A stretch of 64,000 bases of DNA from Warburgia ugandensis (GCA_035236585.1 CP141136.1:29480449-29544448), one strand, 5' to 3'; positions 1 through 11,880 are shown, numbered from the stretch's first letter. Translations and numbers: made by a program. The notes: generated from the letters alone by a model not told the origin.

Positions 1-1004
1 TCATGAACTTCCTCTTCATGCACAACAACTGTTCATAGAACCATGAGAATTAATCCCGTTTGTAGATATTACAAGTTGTAGGTTTCTAAGTTCTTCTCTA
101 AAATTGGACCACATGAAGTCTACAAGCTTATGTGTAGGGCTATCTACTAGATGGTATAAATAGTTATCACCTAATCTCTCTCCTTAGAATGCCATACTAG
201 TTTATTTAATATGAATGAATAAGGGGAAATACCATAGGACCTTTGTTGGGACATCTTTCACTTACTGATCACTTGAGTTCTTCTTCATCTTCCATCTTGA
301 ATGTCCACAAGTTGGACATATAATTTTGTCTTTATGCTCCTTTCTGTATGAGATGCAATCATTGGAAGGGCATGTATTTTTTCATACTTCAACCTTAATG
401 CAGCCAAGTTTTTCTTTACCTCCCATGTCGACCTAGCCAATTTGTTCTCCTTGGGTGGCATTTTGCTAATGACTTTCAACAATTCTATAAAAGTTTGATC
501 TGAAATACCAAATCTTGATTTCATGTTGTAAAGTTCTACCATTGAGGAGAACTTAGTATAACCTATATACTCAATGTACAATGGCTCATCAGCTTCATCC
601 AATATAGTCTAAAATTGTTCTGGGTCATCTTGGAAGTCATTGTATACATCTCAAAACATCAGTACAGTTGTACTTCTATTTACAACACTTCTGATAGTGA
701 CTTCTTTTTCATATACACATTCAGCCCTTACCGAGGGCCTATGAGGTATTCCCTCTCCATGTCACATCCAGGGGCGATAGCTTTCATCAACTCTATTGAA
801 GCACAAATGTTCTCTAAACTTACCAATAGTAATCTTTTGAGGTTTTCACATCTCGAGCTTGGACATCACATTCGAATACAATAACCACCTACCCCAAGTG
901 CAAACTCTATAAATCCCTCCTCATATTCCCTTGATCCATACTCATCCAAGAAAATTTGTCAATTTTCTTCAAATGTTGATGTTCAAATACATGCGAAGAC
1001 TTTC
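1..1004 (-). pseudogene. CACTA (En/Spm) TNP2-like transposase, N-terminal part, decayed and cut by window edge
   Basis: The minus strand encodes the beginning of a TNP2-type CACTA transposase, the protein that binds and cuts element ends in the nucleus. The longest intact piece (285-602, 105 residues) contains the family's conserved stretch with DEADEPLY, VELYNMKSRFG and LKYEKIHALPM. Further left (about 1-250), frames encode the start of the transposase core, with a PTHKLVDF/NLQLVISTNGINSHGSM-like segment. To the right (about 660-1004) frames give a degraded N-terminus. The same order of motifs occurs on the plus strand at 48.9-49.85 kb, which supports the assignment. Stops and frameshifts break the reading frame throughout. 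The C-terminal half would lie beyond the window start. The family call is confident, and the copy is clearly non-functional. Confidence 0.82.
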
Positions 1005-1076
1005 TAGATATGAAAAGATTAATAACATGGGTTAGGCATTTAACCAAATACTTAGCGTGCACAAAAAATATACATA

Positions 1077-1125
1077 TATAATATAATATAATATAATATA
1101 ATATAATATAATATAATATATATTA
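1077..1125. repeat. (TATAA)n microsatellite
   Basis: Perfect pentanucleotide repeats of TATAA run for about 49 bp between the transposase remnant and the subterminal array of the left-edge CACTA element. Confidence 0.95.
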
Positions 1126-1369
1126 GAGGACTCAAACTTTTCAACTCTAGGATTAGGACAAGTAAGAATGATGCAAACACATGATTGATCCATGGACATT
1201 AATGATACACACACTAATCCATACACATGAATGATCACACACATACAAGAAGAAAAAAGATTAAGAAAAGGAATTTTATACCCATAAACATCAAACAAAG
1301 TAAACATATGACAAAACAAGAATGAATACTACCAACTGTCTTCATGTTCTATTGAAAAGAACAATTAAA

Positions 1370-1729
1370 GGATGGTTCTTAGAAACCATCTTATAAAACA
1401 TGACATTATAAGATGGTTTTCAGAACCGTCTTATATTCTTAAGACTATTTTACAAGATGATTTTTAAAACCATCTTATATTTTGTTGAAAATATAAGATG
1501 GTTTTTCAAGACCATCTTATATTGCCATGTTTTATAAGACGGTTTTCAAAAACCATCTTATAAACTGCTTTTATAAGATGGTTTTCGAAAACCGTCTATT
1601 GTGCATGACCATATAAGACTATTTTTGTAAACTGTCTTATAAATTGTTTTTATAAGACAATTTTTATTATAAAATTTTTTTATAAAAAAATTGTATTTAA
1701 ACTGTCTTATTTTTGCCATCTTATAAAAC
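1370..1729. repeat. Palindromic subterminal repeat array of the left-edge CACTA
   Basis: About eight successive imperfect palindromes built from TATAAGATGGTTTT, a short centre, and AAAACCATCTTATA. Each would fold into a hairpin of roughly 26-60 nt. Arrays like this near element ends are the binding sites for CACTA-encoded DNA-binding proteins. The array lies upstream (minus strand) of the transposase N-terminus, as expected for the 5' subterminal region. I could not find a terminal inverted repeat beyond it, so this end of the element appears lost or strongly mutated. The unit differs from the AAAGTC-type unit of the CACTA at 46.9-62.2 kb. Confidence 0.85.
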
Positions 1730-1974
1730 CCAATTTTTATTAGCATGTGCATAGTTTTAGCATAAGAGTGTTCTTTGATTGTGATGTTTGATATTAGGTT
1801 TTGAAACTGTATATAGATGTTTAATCTAGTTTGACAATAAGTTGTGATATGAGTTATGATTTGCACTTAAAGTTCAGGTGAAAAAGGACTACTATATGTT
1901 ATTATGTTTTGAAAAGTACATGGATGAGTTTTGCACAATGTATTAGGGTCTATTGATACCTAGATTGGAGATTT
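1730..1974. other. AT-rich spacer, nothing recognised
   Basis: Unassigned sequence between the CACTA subterminal array and an LTR fragment. No coding potential, terminal repeat or target duplication is evident, so the exact end of the CACTA cannot be placed. Confidence 0.5.
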
Positions 1975-3005
1975 GAGATAGGCTATTGAGCCTAGTGGGA
2001 GCTATGGTGGGAGGTAGTACAGGTTGGACCCCTTGGCCTCCAACCATAAGAGGTAATAGCTATACAAATCCCAAAGAGACCATGTTTTCTCAATTGTGTG
2101 GTTGGAGCTCATGGCACCCTTTTGAGTATATGCATATGGTTTCATGTAAATATGCTGGTAGTCCTACTTGGATATTTTGGTTTTTGCTACTAGGAAGTGG
2201 ATGATGGTTATAAGAATGAGCTATGTGGTTGTTAGATGAGTACTAACCAATTGGTAGACATAGTTACTAAGGTGTCAAACTGAATGAGATATTATTGTTG
2301 GCTTGAGAGTGTGATGCCATGTTTTAATCGAATTACATTTTTAAGATTTGATATTTTTGTTTTACTTGAATTAACAATTGTGATTATTCACTTATGTGGG
2401 GATGCATGTGATTGATTGTGATACATCACATGGTACAACTAAGAGAAGTTAGTCATGTGATTTCACCTCATTAGAAGACATGTTTTCAAATGATGTATGC
2501 TTTATGTCAAGGTTTTTTATTTAATAGTTTTAGTCTATCTACTAGGTATTGTCGTATACCTATCCTCTGATAATAATGCAGATAGACATGGGAAAGCTAG
2601 GAGCAAGGAGTAAATGATCTTAGATATTTTAGTTAACAAGAAAACATGAGGAAATTTTAATCTGAAGTTATTTTCTTTATTTCAAGTTGTCTATTGATGT
2701 TATAATGTATAAGGTATGAAACATTATTCATTTGGACTATTACATAAGCAATTAAATTATGACTGATATTCATTGGGATTATGGATATTTAAAAATGATG
2801 AAAATCAATGGGCTCATACGTGAAACTGTAATTATTAATACACAAGTTTTGAATGAAAAATTGGGGTTTTAAAAAATAGTTTTTCAAACAAACATTTCCT
2901 TTTTCCTTTTTCTTTTTTATAAATGAGATTTTAAAATAGGGATCGATCTTGCCTTTTTAAAAGAATTTTATAATGGATTTGTGTTTGGAAACCTAAGTTG
3001 TTACA
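1975..3005 (+). repeat. 3' part of a gypsy (Tekay-like) LTR
   Basis: This stretch aligns by eye with the second half of the LTR at 38354-41286. Both share a segment reading approximately GAGCCTAGTGGG followed by CTATG (near 1990 and 40255), CATGGCACCCTTTT, and a common end in which a TTTTAAAA run and an A-T-rich tract lead to a terminal gTTGTTACA / gTCGCCACA. The 5' part of this LTR is missing. The 3' end at 3005 directly abuts a minus-strand gypsy gag-protease remnant, so it is probably a truncated insertion into that element. Confidence 0.65.
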
Positions 3006-4500
3006 CTCGTGCTCTAGTTCCTTAGAATTGATGATATGTGAACCCCTACTCTTATTATGTCCATGCTCTTGCTTTTTTCATTAGTCCTAGGTGGTGAGGG
3101 CTCTAGTTGCATGTTTCTGCCATTGAAAATAAGGGATTAAATGTTAGAATTCTCATGAATAGTAAAATCCAAATCATAGATCCAAGGTCTGCTCAAAATA
3201 ATATGTCTTACATCTATAGTAATCAAATCAGACCATATATCATTCTTGTATTTAGGGAGCTGAATACAAACTAAGCACCAACCCTTACAAAGATAGATGT
3301 GGCATAGATCTAGGAGATACTATAGGGATGAGGGCGAGGAAAAAAATTTAAGCCTAACCAAGCTACAGTGTGTGATGAGACTACATTAATGTAGCTACCA
3401 CTATCAATTATTGACCTTACAACCCTCTTCCCCACATTAGTTGTATGTATGAAATTGTGGTCCTACACCTCTCATATGACTCCCTAAGTTGGGTCAAGGT
3501 AAATAGTAGTACAGGCATCCTACATTATTTCAAAGTCATCCCTACCAATCTAATCTAAATCCTCAAAATCCTAAAGGTTAGGGTCATAGTCTAAATTATA
3601 AAATGCCCCACATGGGTAATCTTGCTTATCAATAATAAGTAGCTTAGCACTACATCTAGAGTGATATGTCCATGCCCATGATACTTATGATACTAAATAT
3701 TAGAGGCCATTTTAGGCACATCTTGTCTAACATCTTTAATAGTAGTTCTAGAGTCTGATTTTTTCTTTGTCAAAGTGGTTCAACAAAGACTCGTTGTTGG
3801 TAGATGGAGTGGTATATGGTTGGGACCAAAATGATATACCATGAGTGCCTGGCCTACGTTTCATTTGGGTTGGACACTAACTCATAATTGTGAGCAAGAG
3901 AAAATGCATCATCTAGAGTGTTAATACTCCAAGGCAATAACTCCCTCCTAAGGTTAGAGTTAAAATCCTGTCAAAGCCCACTCAAAGTCACATCTTTATC
4001 CTCTACGACTTAATACATCATTTGATACTCATCAAATTTGTCAATTTAATTAGCAACTAACCTACAGCCTTACCTAAGGCTATACTATTAGTCTAGAGGA
4101 CTATCCATGTAAGATGGTAGAAGGTATCTGGACTACAACGTAAGTTTCATCTCCTCCCAATGAATGATGGGGGTTTCTCGTCTCTGGGCAGTACGCTTGT
4201 TAACACTTTACCAAAAGAGTTGGTCCATCCCTATTAATTTCATCTTGGCTAACCAAACTTTTCTATCATTAGATAATTTGTATGAAAAAAAATACTATCC
4301 ATGTTATAAAACCAAGACGAGAATACCCATCAATTGAGATGACCATCAAACATAGAGCTTCTACCTTAATGTGCTTCATCATCTTATCATCAGGTCTACC
4401 TACCACTGATGGTATCAGATGTGATGCCTAGGAGGTGGGAACGGATAATGTCATGTGGGCTTAATTACTCTTCCTCACAACCTTTCTCTTCTACTCACTT
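3006..4500 (-). pseudogene. Ty3/gypsy gag-protease remnant
   Basis: Minus-strand frames, interrupted by many stops, encode gag and the retroviral-type aspartic protease of a gypsy retrotransposon. Reading right to left: about 3850-4450 resembles the gag capsid region. At 3655-3700 there is a degraded CCHC zinc knuckle (K-x-H-G-H-G-H-I, with the first cysteines changed to tyrosine). At 3380-3410 there is a protease active-site-like IIDSGSYINVVS. At 3165-3280 there is the usual protease tail, ending in an ILSRPWIYDLD-like segment. RT, RNase H and integrase are absent. It does not belong to the chromovirus immediately to its right, which has its own gag and protease. Confidence 0.65.
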
Positions 4501-4973
4501 AATTTTTAAGGTGAGGACTTGATCAATGAGGGTAGTCACTTGTGTCCCAAGGACAAGCAACTAATCTAGGATTTTTTTCTAAATGTTATTTTGGTTGTCT
4601 AGGGAACATGACTCCTTACATGATATAAGCACTATGTAAATGCATGCAGTTCCAAAATTCTTACATTGAATGCCAAACACAAATTTAAAACTAACGCAAA
4701 TTTTTTTTTTTTATAACCCATATGTAGATTATGAACAAGAAGGAAAAAACTTATAGTAAGAAGGATACAGTAATGACAGTCAAAATAACCCACAAATAAG
4801 GCACACACGATAATTACAATCAATGATGATAAACAAAGGACAGTAGGCCAAAGGCTTCTTTTTTTTTAAACACAAAAGAAACTAACAACAAATATTTTAA
4901 TTGACAAGCGTAAAAATCCAACGAAAAAGGATTATGAATAGCAAGACCTGGACACCTTACTAGTGGTAGTGTG
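4501..4973. other. AT-rich spacer before the chromovirus
   Basis: No coding signal is recognised here. It could be the untranslated leader of the gag-protease remnant on its left. It ends where the left LTR of the chromovirus begins. Confidence 0.4.
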
Positions 4974-5006
4974 TGACGACCCCAGTTTTCAAACACTAAA
5001 TACATA

Positions 5007-5008
<2 letters not shown>

Positions 5009-5063
<55 letters not shown>
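5009..5063. repeat. (TG)n microsatellite
   Basis: About 27 TG units near the start of the left LTR. The matching position in the right LTR (13210-13230) has a short TA run instead, so the tract expanded after insertion. Confidence 0.95.
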
Positions 5064-5065
<2 letters not shown>

Positions 5066-5133
5066 ATATATATACATATACATATATATTATCAATATAA
5101 AATAGGCACGTTGCAAATGTCATTAAATTAAAT

Positions 5134-5317
5134 TAAAAAAATAGGGCAGCCTAGTGCACGAAGCTCCCACATATGCAGGGTTCAAGGAAGGGATAGACCA
5201 CATGGGTCAATAGTACACAGCCTTACCTTGCATTTTGTAAGAGGTTATTTCCATGCCTTGAATGCATGACCTTAAGGTCACATGACAACAACTCCATCAG
5301 TGCACCAAAGGCTCCCT
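5134..5317 (-). mobile_element. Au-like SINE inserted in the left LTR
   Basis: Read on the minus strand, this starts GGGAGCCTTTGGTGCACTGA and has a tRNA-like A box (TGGTGCACTGATGG) and a B box-like GCATTCAAGGC. Its body and tail end in GCTGCCCTATTTTTTT. Size (about 184 bp), internal polymerase III boxes and a T-rich 3' end agree with the tRNA-derived Au SINE family of plants as I know it. The flanks carry similar AAATTAAATT strings that could be the target duplication. The corresponding site in the right LTR (13268-13292) lacks the insert, giving a natural empty site. SINEs are copied by LINE enzymes, and this copy encodes nothing. Confidence 0.85.
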
Positions 5318-7846
5318 TCATCAATAAATTAAATTCATTTCCAAAAATATAAAATATGTAATTAACAACACATTTTTCAAATCCCTAGGCATCAAATGAT
5401 CCATGAGAAAATGCGACAAATGTGAATACAAAGTAATAGTTCCAACTCATAACATGAGGCATTTCATATCTGACTACATGAAAACCACATTTAAAATCAC
5501 AAGTAAAAATATTGGAAATACTAAAATTGTCAAGAGCTAGGGTCTGTCCATCATGACTTGACATCCATCCGTAAACTAGAGTCTAAAATATGTGTAAAGG
5601 AGCATTTAAGTATATATAGTGCATATACAAGTCCAAAAGGATGTTGGGTCAACTACATACATCTATATGATGGTCTCAAAATGCTCTAGTAGGCCATGTC
5701 ATCTTCAATGATCCTCCACTTACTTGCCCTTCCTAGTGTCCTGCTCTATATCTAAAGCATTGCAAGAAAAATAGCAATGCCTCAACAAGATATCACTTGT
5801 GTAAGTACATAGACATTTAATATTCAATAAATAGATGCCAGTAGTATGACAGATAAAATGCAAGATCCATAATAAAACTCATGGATGTAATAATGGCATG
5901 AAAATTGAATAGCCAAGTCTCATAAATTTAACAATATCCAAATATAATCCATGTCAAGACCAAAATTCATTACAACATATATGACCTCGTATAAATCATA
6001 AGAATCACTTGAGTCAAATTAACACAACATGCATAACATAGTATAAAACATGGCTCATAAATTTGAAAGTGCCAAGTGTAAGAAAATCCATCATATAAAA
6101 ACATGCATGCATGTCATGAATAGAAGGGCACAATCCACTCGTGTCCCTCAAGTGTGCAACACACTCTCACATCCAGCCATGAGAACTCATACCAAACCTC
6201 CACACTTCGTCATGCCATGCGTACATACAGATATATTAATCCCACAAATGATCATAATGCTGCATGAGATGCTGAACAAATGTGTGGATCACCATGCTAC
6301 AGTGGTAACCAACTCTCGGGTATACCAACTTTTGCTCAACATCAACACCAAACCAGGAGACTAAACATCCATTGGGCATTGGGGAGTGGGGCCCAGACCT
6401 ATAGTGTAGACTACCCATGATACACTACCAAAAAATTTGCCCCCTTTTGGGGCGGGTGTTAAATCACGTTATCAAATCAAAGGGTAGGCGGTCAACACTA
6501 CAACTCTCCTAGCATGGCATCCACTAAGTAAAAACAGCTATCATAAATCTGCAAAATACAAAATCCTCTCGTCATCCCAAAACAAATGATAATAAGTCAT
6601 GTCTGATGCACGAATTACAAGAGTGCCTGTGGCTAGCCATCCCAGAGCATTGCCCTTACCACAGCATCAGTCGCTTAAAGACTAGCCACCAAGCCTCTTC
6701 CATAAATATATGGATAAACAATTCACAGTAAAACAAAGGAATCAAAGCATCACGATAACCGAATGACCATCAGTCTATAAAACATATAAATTAGAATGAT
6801 CTTGCATAAGTACAAACTATACATGATGAATAATAGTCTTAAAGTCATAAAACCAAATAGACATGCATCAATCATTAATATATATGAAATCACCAAATGA
6901 ACATCCATGGTTTTATATAAAATATAGCAATATTAAATGTCGTCACCTACCTCAATGAGAAGCAACTCTCTCAGGTGTGCCGCCTCTCAAATTAGCATGG
7001 TTTGACGCACCTATCCAAACTACACACAATCCATCACTTATCACTCAACATTCATCACTTGTTGAGGTATGATTTCTCTTGATCTTTTGTCTAATCTTTG
7101 ATCTTAGTCATAGGTTCTAAATCGATGGTCCAAATCATTCAATTTCTCACATTCTATAATTATCAATATCTTATCACTAGTCTTTCTCCCATTTCATAGT
7201 CAATCTAATAATCGAGTGGTCAAATCTAATCTTGATTGATTGATCAAGGCGGTAGTTCTAATGATTTTTAAGCTCTAATTTTTACTTAATCTATAATTTC
7301 TAAAATGATCCAATAGTTGGATCATTTTAAACATCCTCGTGGATATCTCATGTACCTCAATCCATCATATTCACAGAGTTTTCTAAGATCCACATGTGTA
7401 CTAACGATCAATCTATTGATCTGATGGTCAGATCATCCTCTAATGAGTCAAATCTATGGTTCTTATCTCATTCAATGGTTTGGATAATAATATAGGTCAA
7501 TCTATGCCATCTAATAACTAAATCCCTCAATTCACTTGTTAGATCATCTAATTGGTCAATTTCCAAGGCATGATTATCCTCTAATGTGACCAATCTTGGT
7601 CATCCAATGATTTTTAGGTTTTAATCAAGTTAAAATGTGGCAAGATCAAAGTTTTCATCACAAAATTTGGTCTGTATCATCAAGAAAAATCCAACGGATG
7701 TATCGGATCAAAAACGACATGTATGTAGCCTCTAGAATTGAAGATTTTCTATTTAGATCAACATCAATGGTCCAGATCAAAATGTGAATCAAAATAGAAT
7801 GAAATAGCCTCAACAAAATGAAATAAATCAAATTTAATTACTGGAA

Positions 7847-7975
7847 CAAATGCATGTGCATCTCAATCACCAAGACACATGCACGTGCATCTTAGTCACC
7901 AGGACACATGCACGTGCATCTCGATCACCAAGACTCATGTGTGTGTCTCTGTCACCAAGACGAATGCACATCTAG
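7847..7975. repeat. About 30-bp tandem repeat with CACGTG palindromes in the LTR
   Basis: Four to five imperfect copies of a unit reading approximately TCACCAAGACACATGCAC followed by GTGCATCT. The earlier copies contain the palindrome TGCACGTGCA, whose core CACGTG is the G-box bound by plant bHLH and bZIP factors. A promoter or enhancer role in the LTR is inference only. The right LTR has lost this segment by deletion. Confidence 0.75.
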
Positions 7976-8791
7976 TTCCATCCATGAACAACATGTGTGA
8001 TCATATACAACCTACACATTCTAGAGCGCATTTGCCTAGATGCATCCTGGGGGCAACTTCCATTAGGAACGATGCACCCAGACCGTCTATTCTTTTTCCT
8101 TTAGATCAATGATCTAGATTGCTTAAAATTTTAAATATTTTCACCATCATAGGGTTTTAAGGGTTCAGGAAACCAATGGATGGCTTAGATCATCTATTTA
8201 GGCAATCCTTGAGGTGGGTTTTTCTATCATATCTGTTTTCCCTGATGAAACTTTGCTAGTTGAAAAAAACAGTCTGGCTGATGAGAAAAGAGAAAAAAAT
8301 AGGAAGGAAAAGAGAAAGAAAGAGGGTGAGAGCTTATTTTCATGCTGGTGATGCAAGAAATAGAGAAGAAACGAGGGAGAAAAGAGCGGGGGAAAGCCAG
8401 CAAAAAATGCAGAAAATGGGTAAGGGGTCTAAAAATTGATAAAATGGCGACAATAAGGCTGCATTGCCTGCTATCCACCATAAAAGTGACATGATAGGGG
8501 CTGTTGTTATCAAAATACCATGCATTTAGGACATTTTCTATTTTAAAATTAGGTAAATAAGCTCCCCTACTTAGAAAATTACCAAAATACCCTCAACTTC
8601 AAATGCTCATAACTTTTTCATCTGAACTCCATTTTATGCATGGATTTTATTTTTTAAGCACTATCTAATAATCCATGTCTCAACTCTCAATTTAATCTCT
8701 ATAATTGTCATTTTTTGGACACTAAATTTTAATTTTTTATGAAATTTTAGAATAATATTATATAATTCTGTGACAAAATTTATAGATATTA

Positions 8792-8805
8792 CCCTTCCCT
8801 CCTTT
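8792..8805 (-). other. Polypurine tract of the chromovirus
   Basis: On the minus strand this reads AAAGGAGGGAAGGG and sits immediately before the 3' LTR. That is the position and composition expected of the plus-strand DNA primer in reverse transcription. Confidence 0.75.
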
Positions 8806-9330
8806 AAAATATTTTGCCCTTGAGATTTTAGTACTAATATACACACAACTCTAGATGGGTCTGCCTCATCTCCTCCTCTATCTCCCACGTGGCCTCCTAT
8901 GTAGAGTGGTGCTGTTAGAGGACCTTGACTAATGGAATAATCTTGGTTCTCAACTCTTGGGCCCTCTAGTCCAAAATCTGCATTGCTCTCTCCTCAAACA
9001 TCAAATCAAGTCTCAACTCTCTCTAAGTATCTACTAGCATATGTGAGGGTGGGGTTCTGGCACATACTGCACAACATAGATACATAGAAGATATCATGAA
9101 CATCCACAAGTTGTGGCGGCAAGGATAACTGATAGGCAATGTCTCCAACTTTTCTCAGAATCTCAAAAGGGCCAATGAACCTGGGGTTGAGATTCCTCTC
9201 ACTACCAAACCTCATCACTTCCTTCATAGGGGAGACCTTCAAGAAAACATGATCCCCGATGATAAACTCCACATCCTTCTGCCTCCTGTTGGCAAAGCTC
9301 TTTTGACCACTGTGGGCCATCAAAAGTCGC
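8806..9330 (-). pseudogene. Integrase C-terminus and chromodomain-like tail (chromovirus)
   Basis: The intact piece at 9006-9323 contains the integrase C-terminal signature GDHVFLKVSPMKEVMRFG, then PRFIGPFEILRKVGDIAYQL, LPPQLVDVHDIFYVSML. This is the GPY/F module typical of Tekay/Del chromoviruses. Further along the minus strand (9000 to about 8870), frames give ILD, ELRTKIIPLVKVL and EATWEIEEEM, which is the layout of the divergent chromodomain that directs these elements to heterochromatin. An in-frame stop lies just after ILD and another replaces a tryptophan before HHST. The lineage call is firm, and function is lost. Confidence 0.85.
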
Positions 9331-10140
9331 TTCTAAATTAGCCAGACCTTATCCACGTGCTGTTCCACCAACTCAGACATTACAAGGCATCTCTCTACAT
9401 ATCACTCCAACATAAGGGTGATCAATATGATCTACAGTATAGTGCCTCATAAAGGGCCATGCCAATACTAGAGTGGTATCTATTGTTATATGTGAACTCT
9501 ACCAACTATAAATGATCATCCTAACTACCTTTCCAATCAATGGCATAAGCCCTCACATGTCCTCAATGGTCTAGATGGTGCTCTCTGTTTGGCCATTTAT
9601 CTAAGTGTGGAAAACTATGCTAATCCTGAACATCAATCCCAAGGCCTCCCAGATACTCTCTCAGTATTTCAAAGTAAATATAGGGTCCTTGTCAGATATG
9701 ATAGTCAAGGGAATCCCATGTAGATGCATGATCTCCTTGACATACATTTTTCATAAACTATTTCTTATTTGATTCTATCTTATGGGAAGGAAGTGAGCGG
9801 ACTTTGTAAATCTATCTACAATAACCCATATCATGTAATGTCCACTCACAGCCTTCGAGAGATCAACTATGAAATCCATGGTGATACGATCCCATTTCCA
9901 CTCTAGGAGGTCTAGTGTCTCTAATGCTTAGCCTTGTCCTACTGATAGGTCAAACACCATACTATGAATTCCTCGATGTCTCTCTTCATCCATTTCCACC
10001 AAAAGTGTCTTTTAGATCCTGATACATCTGGTGAACTGTGACTAGCAAGCCTCCTAAAGTAGCTCATGTCTCAAATCATCAATTGCGGGAACTACCATCC
10101 TGCCCTGGAATTGCATAAGACGATCCTTTCCTATATTGAA
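9331..10140 (-). pseudogene. Integrase core of the chromovirus, degenerate
   Basis: Minus-strand frames between the RNase H remnant and the integrase tail keep fragments of the catalytic core, including a SDRDPIF-like position near 9690 and a segment like ADFVNLSTI near 9800. Stops occur every few dozen codons. The HHCC zinc-binding region would lie around 9950-10100, but I could not read it securely. Position in the gag-pol order supports the call more than any single motif. Confidence 0.65.
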
Positions 10141-11420
10141 GTTTGCCTTATTTGTTAATACCTGTGTTTTTGCATCCACAGTCTATGCTTGTAAAATCCT
10201 ATCATTGAACCTCGACCTGACTGATAAGTTGGCAATCACTGCCATCGACTTCTTGCTTAAGGCATCCACCACAATGTATGCCTTCCTAGGGTGGTATTGA
10301 ATGGTGAAATTGAAGTCCTTTGAAGTACTCTATCCATGTTCAAATTACTCTACATAAAGAAGTACTTTAGGCTCTTACAATCAGTAAACACTTCAAATTT
10401 CTCACTGTACAAGTAGTGCCTTCAAGACTTCGATGCAAAGACCACTGCTACTAACTCCACGTCATGATTAGGGTAACTCAACTCATGCATCTTCAATTGC
10501 CTCTACACATAGGCTATTACCTTCCCATGCTCCATTAGTACCACTTCCATCCCCTTACTAGAGGCATCATATAAACTACATAATCATCAGATCCAAAGGG
10601 CATTGTCAACACCAATGCAAGGGTAAGTCTCCTCTCAAGCTTCTAAAAGCTCTCCTCACATGCATCACTCTAGGTAAACTTGGTGTCCTTCCTGGCAAGG
10701 GTAGTCAGAGGTAAAGCAATCCTCAAGAATCCCTCGATAGATCTATAGTAATATCCTACCAATCTGAGAAAACTATGAATCTCAATCAATGTCATAGGTC
10801 TCTCCTGGTTTAGCACTGCCTCCACTTTTTCCTGGTCTACTACCTCCATGCTTCGATACCATGTGCCTAAGGAAATGCACAAACTCTAGCCAAAAATCAC
10901 ACTTACTAAACTTAGCAAATAAGCAATGGCAAAATAGGGTGTCCAATACAACATTGAGGTTTCCTTGTGCACTTAATAGCTAGGAGAGTAAACCATGATA
11001 TCATCCACAAATATAATAATGAACTTATCTAAATAAGTCCAAAAGACCTAGTTCATCAAGTCCATAAATACTGTAGGCATATTGGTCAAACTAAAAGGCA
11101 TCACTAAGAACTCGTAATGACCATAGTGAACCCTAAAAGTATCTTGGAGATGTCATCCTCTCTAAACCTCAATTGGTCCTAACATGATCTCAGATCTATC
11201 TTGGAGAATATTTGCGCCAACCAAAGTTGATCAAATAAATCATTGATATGAGGTAGGCGATATCAATTCTTCACTGTATGGAACCTTAGAGATGGCTGAT
11301 GTACTTAGCACTAGATCAATAGTAAAATCAATCTCCCTACACGGTGGTAATTTTGACAACTCCTCAGGAAAAGCATCTGCGAACTCTCACACTATGTTAA
11401 TATCCTCAATCTAGGCACAC
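10141..11420 (-). pseudogene. Reverse transcriptase and RNase H of the chromovirus
   Basis: Near 10985-11020 the minus strand reads FVDDIMVYS, the catalytic D-D box of gypsy RT, still intact. At 10670-10882 a 70-residue open piece has EVVDQEKVEAVLNQERP, LIEIHSFLRLVGYYYRSIEGF and PLTTLARKD, the RT thumb/connection. Around 10380-10590 frames encode RNase H (GLGCVLME-like, LSYPNHDVELVAVVFA, WRHYLYSEKFEVFTDCKSLKYFF). The N-terminal RT fingers toward 11400 are hard to follow. Stops and frameshifts show that the copy cannot make enzyme. Confidence 0.85.
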
Positions 11421-11487
11421 CCGCTGCCCTCCATTGTCACACAAGCGAGGAAGACTCGGCACCCTCATGAATAGTATCATGTTGCCT

Positions 11488-11880
11488 TCATGGAAAAAGT
11501 GACACATGCACCAGTGATGCTCTTCCTACCCTAATTGAGGTCACTAGCTTTCCAGGTACACTAAAAATGACTTGCTTCCTGCGGCAATCCATGACAACCC
11601 CTAACCAATCTATCCCTAAAACTATGTCATAATCAATCATATCCAATAAGATGAGATCAGTGTCCATCCTTACACCTAATATCTCTACTCGTACTCCTTG
11701 CATGTACTCACTAGCCTCAAAAGTCTCTCCCACAAGTGTTATGATACAAAGTACAAAAGCTAACTTATGTACATGCATATCAAGACAAGATACGAATGTA
11801 CATGAAATAAAAGAGTGATTGAATTCTGAATAAAAAAGGATCCTATCATGCCAGTCAGAGACAAGGAAAGTACCTTCCAT
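11488..11880 (-). pseudogene. Aspartic protease domain of the chromovirus
   Basis: An open stretch of 130 residues matches the RVP_2-type retropepsin of Tekay/Del elements. It carries ILFYSEFNHSFIS (normally ILFDSGATHSFIS), LAFVLCIITLVGETFEA, VRVEILGV, LILLDMIDYDIVLGIDWL and DCRRKQVIFSVPG. The active-site Asp-Ser-Gly is replaced by Tyr-Ser-Glu, so the enzyme would be inactive. The chosen start is just the first Met of the open stretch. In the intact polyprotein the domain would be fused behind gag. Confidence 0.85.

Larger units (their letters stand above)
4974..8793 (-). repeat. 3' LTR of the chromovirus (left copy)
   Basis: It begins TGACGACCCC on the plus strand, matching TGATGCCCC of the right LTR, and ends at GATATTA next to a polypyrimidine run. 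Shared landmarks with the right LTR include ATACCACTCC/ACACTACC before TTTGCCCCCTTTTGG (6420-6450 and 14310-14345) and GATCCACATGTGTACTAA (7387 and 15240). It is about 3.8 kb long. It contains a TG microsatellite, an Au-like SINE and a short G-box-like tandem repeat (7847-7975). The 7415-8640 segment is absent from the right LTR. Confidence 0.8.

Noticed and set aside
1370-1729. Regularly repeated palindromes resembling a CRISPR array
   Set aside because: The units are imperfect palindromes with irregular spacing and no unique spacers, in a plant nuclear context beside a CACTA transposase. Subterminal repeats explain them.
4820-5116. His-Thr repeat protein on the minus strand
   Set aside because: It is the translation of the (TG)n microsatellite in the chromovirus LTR.
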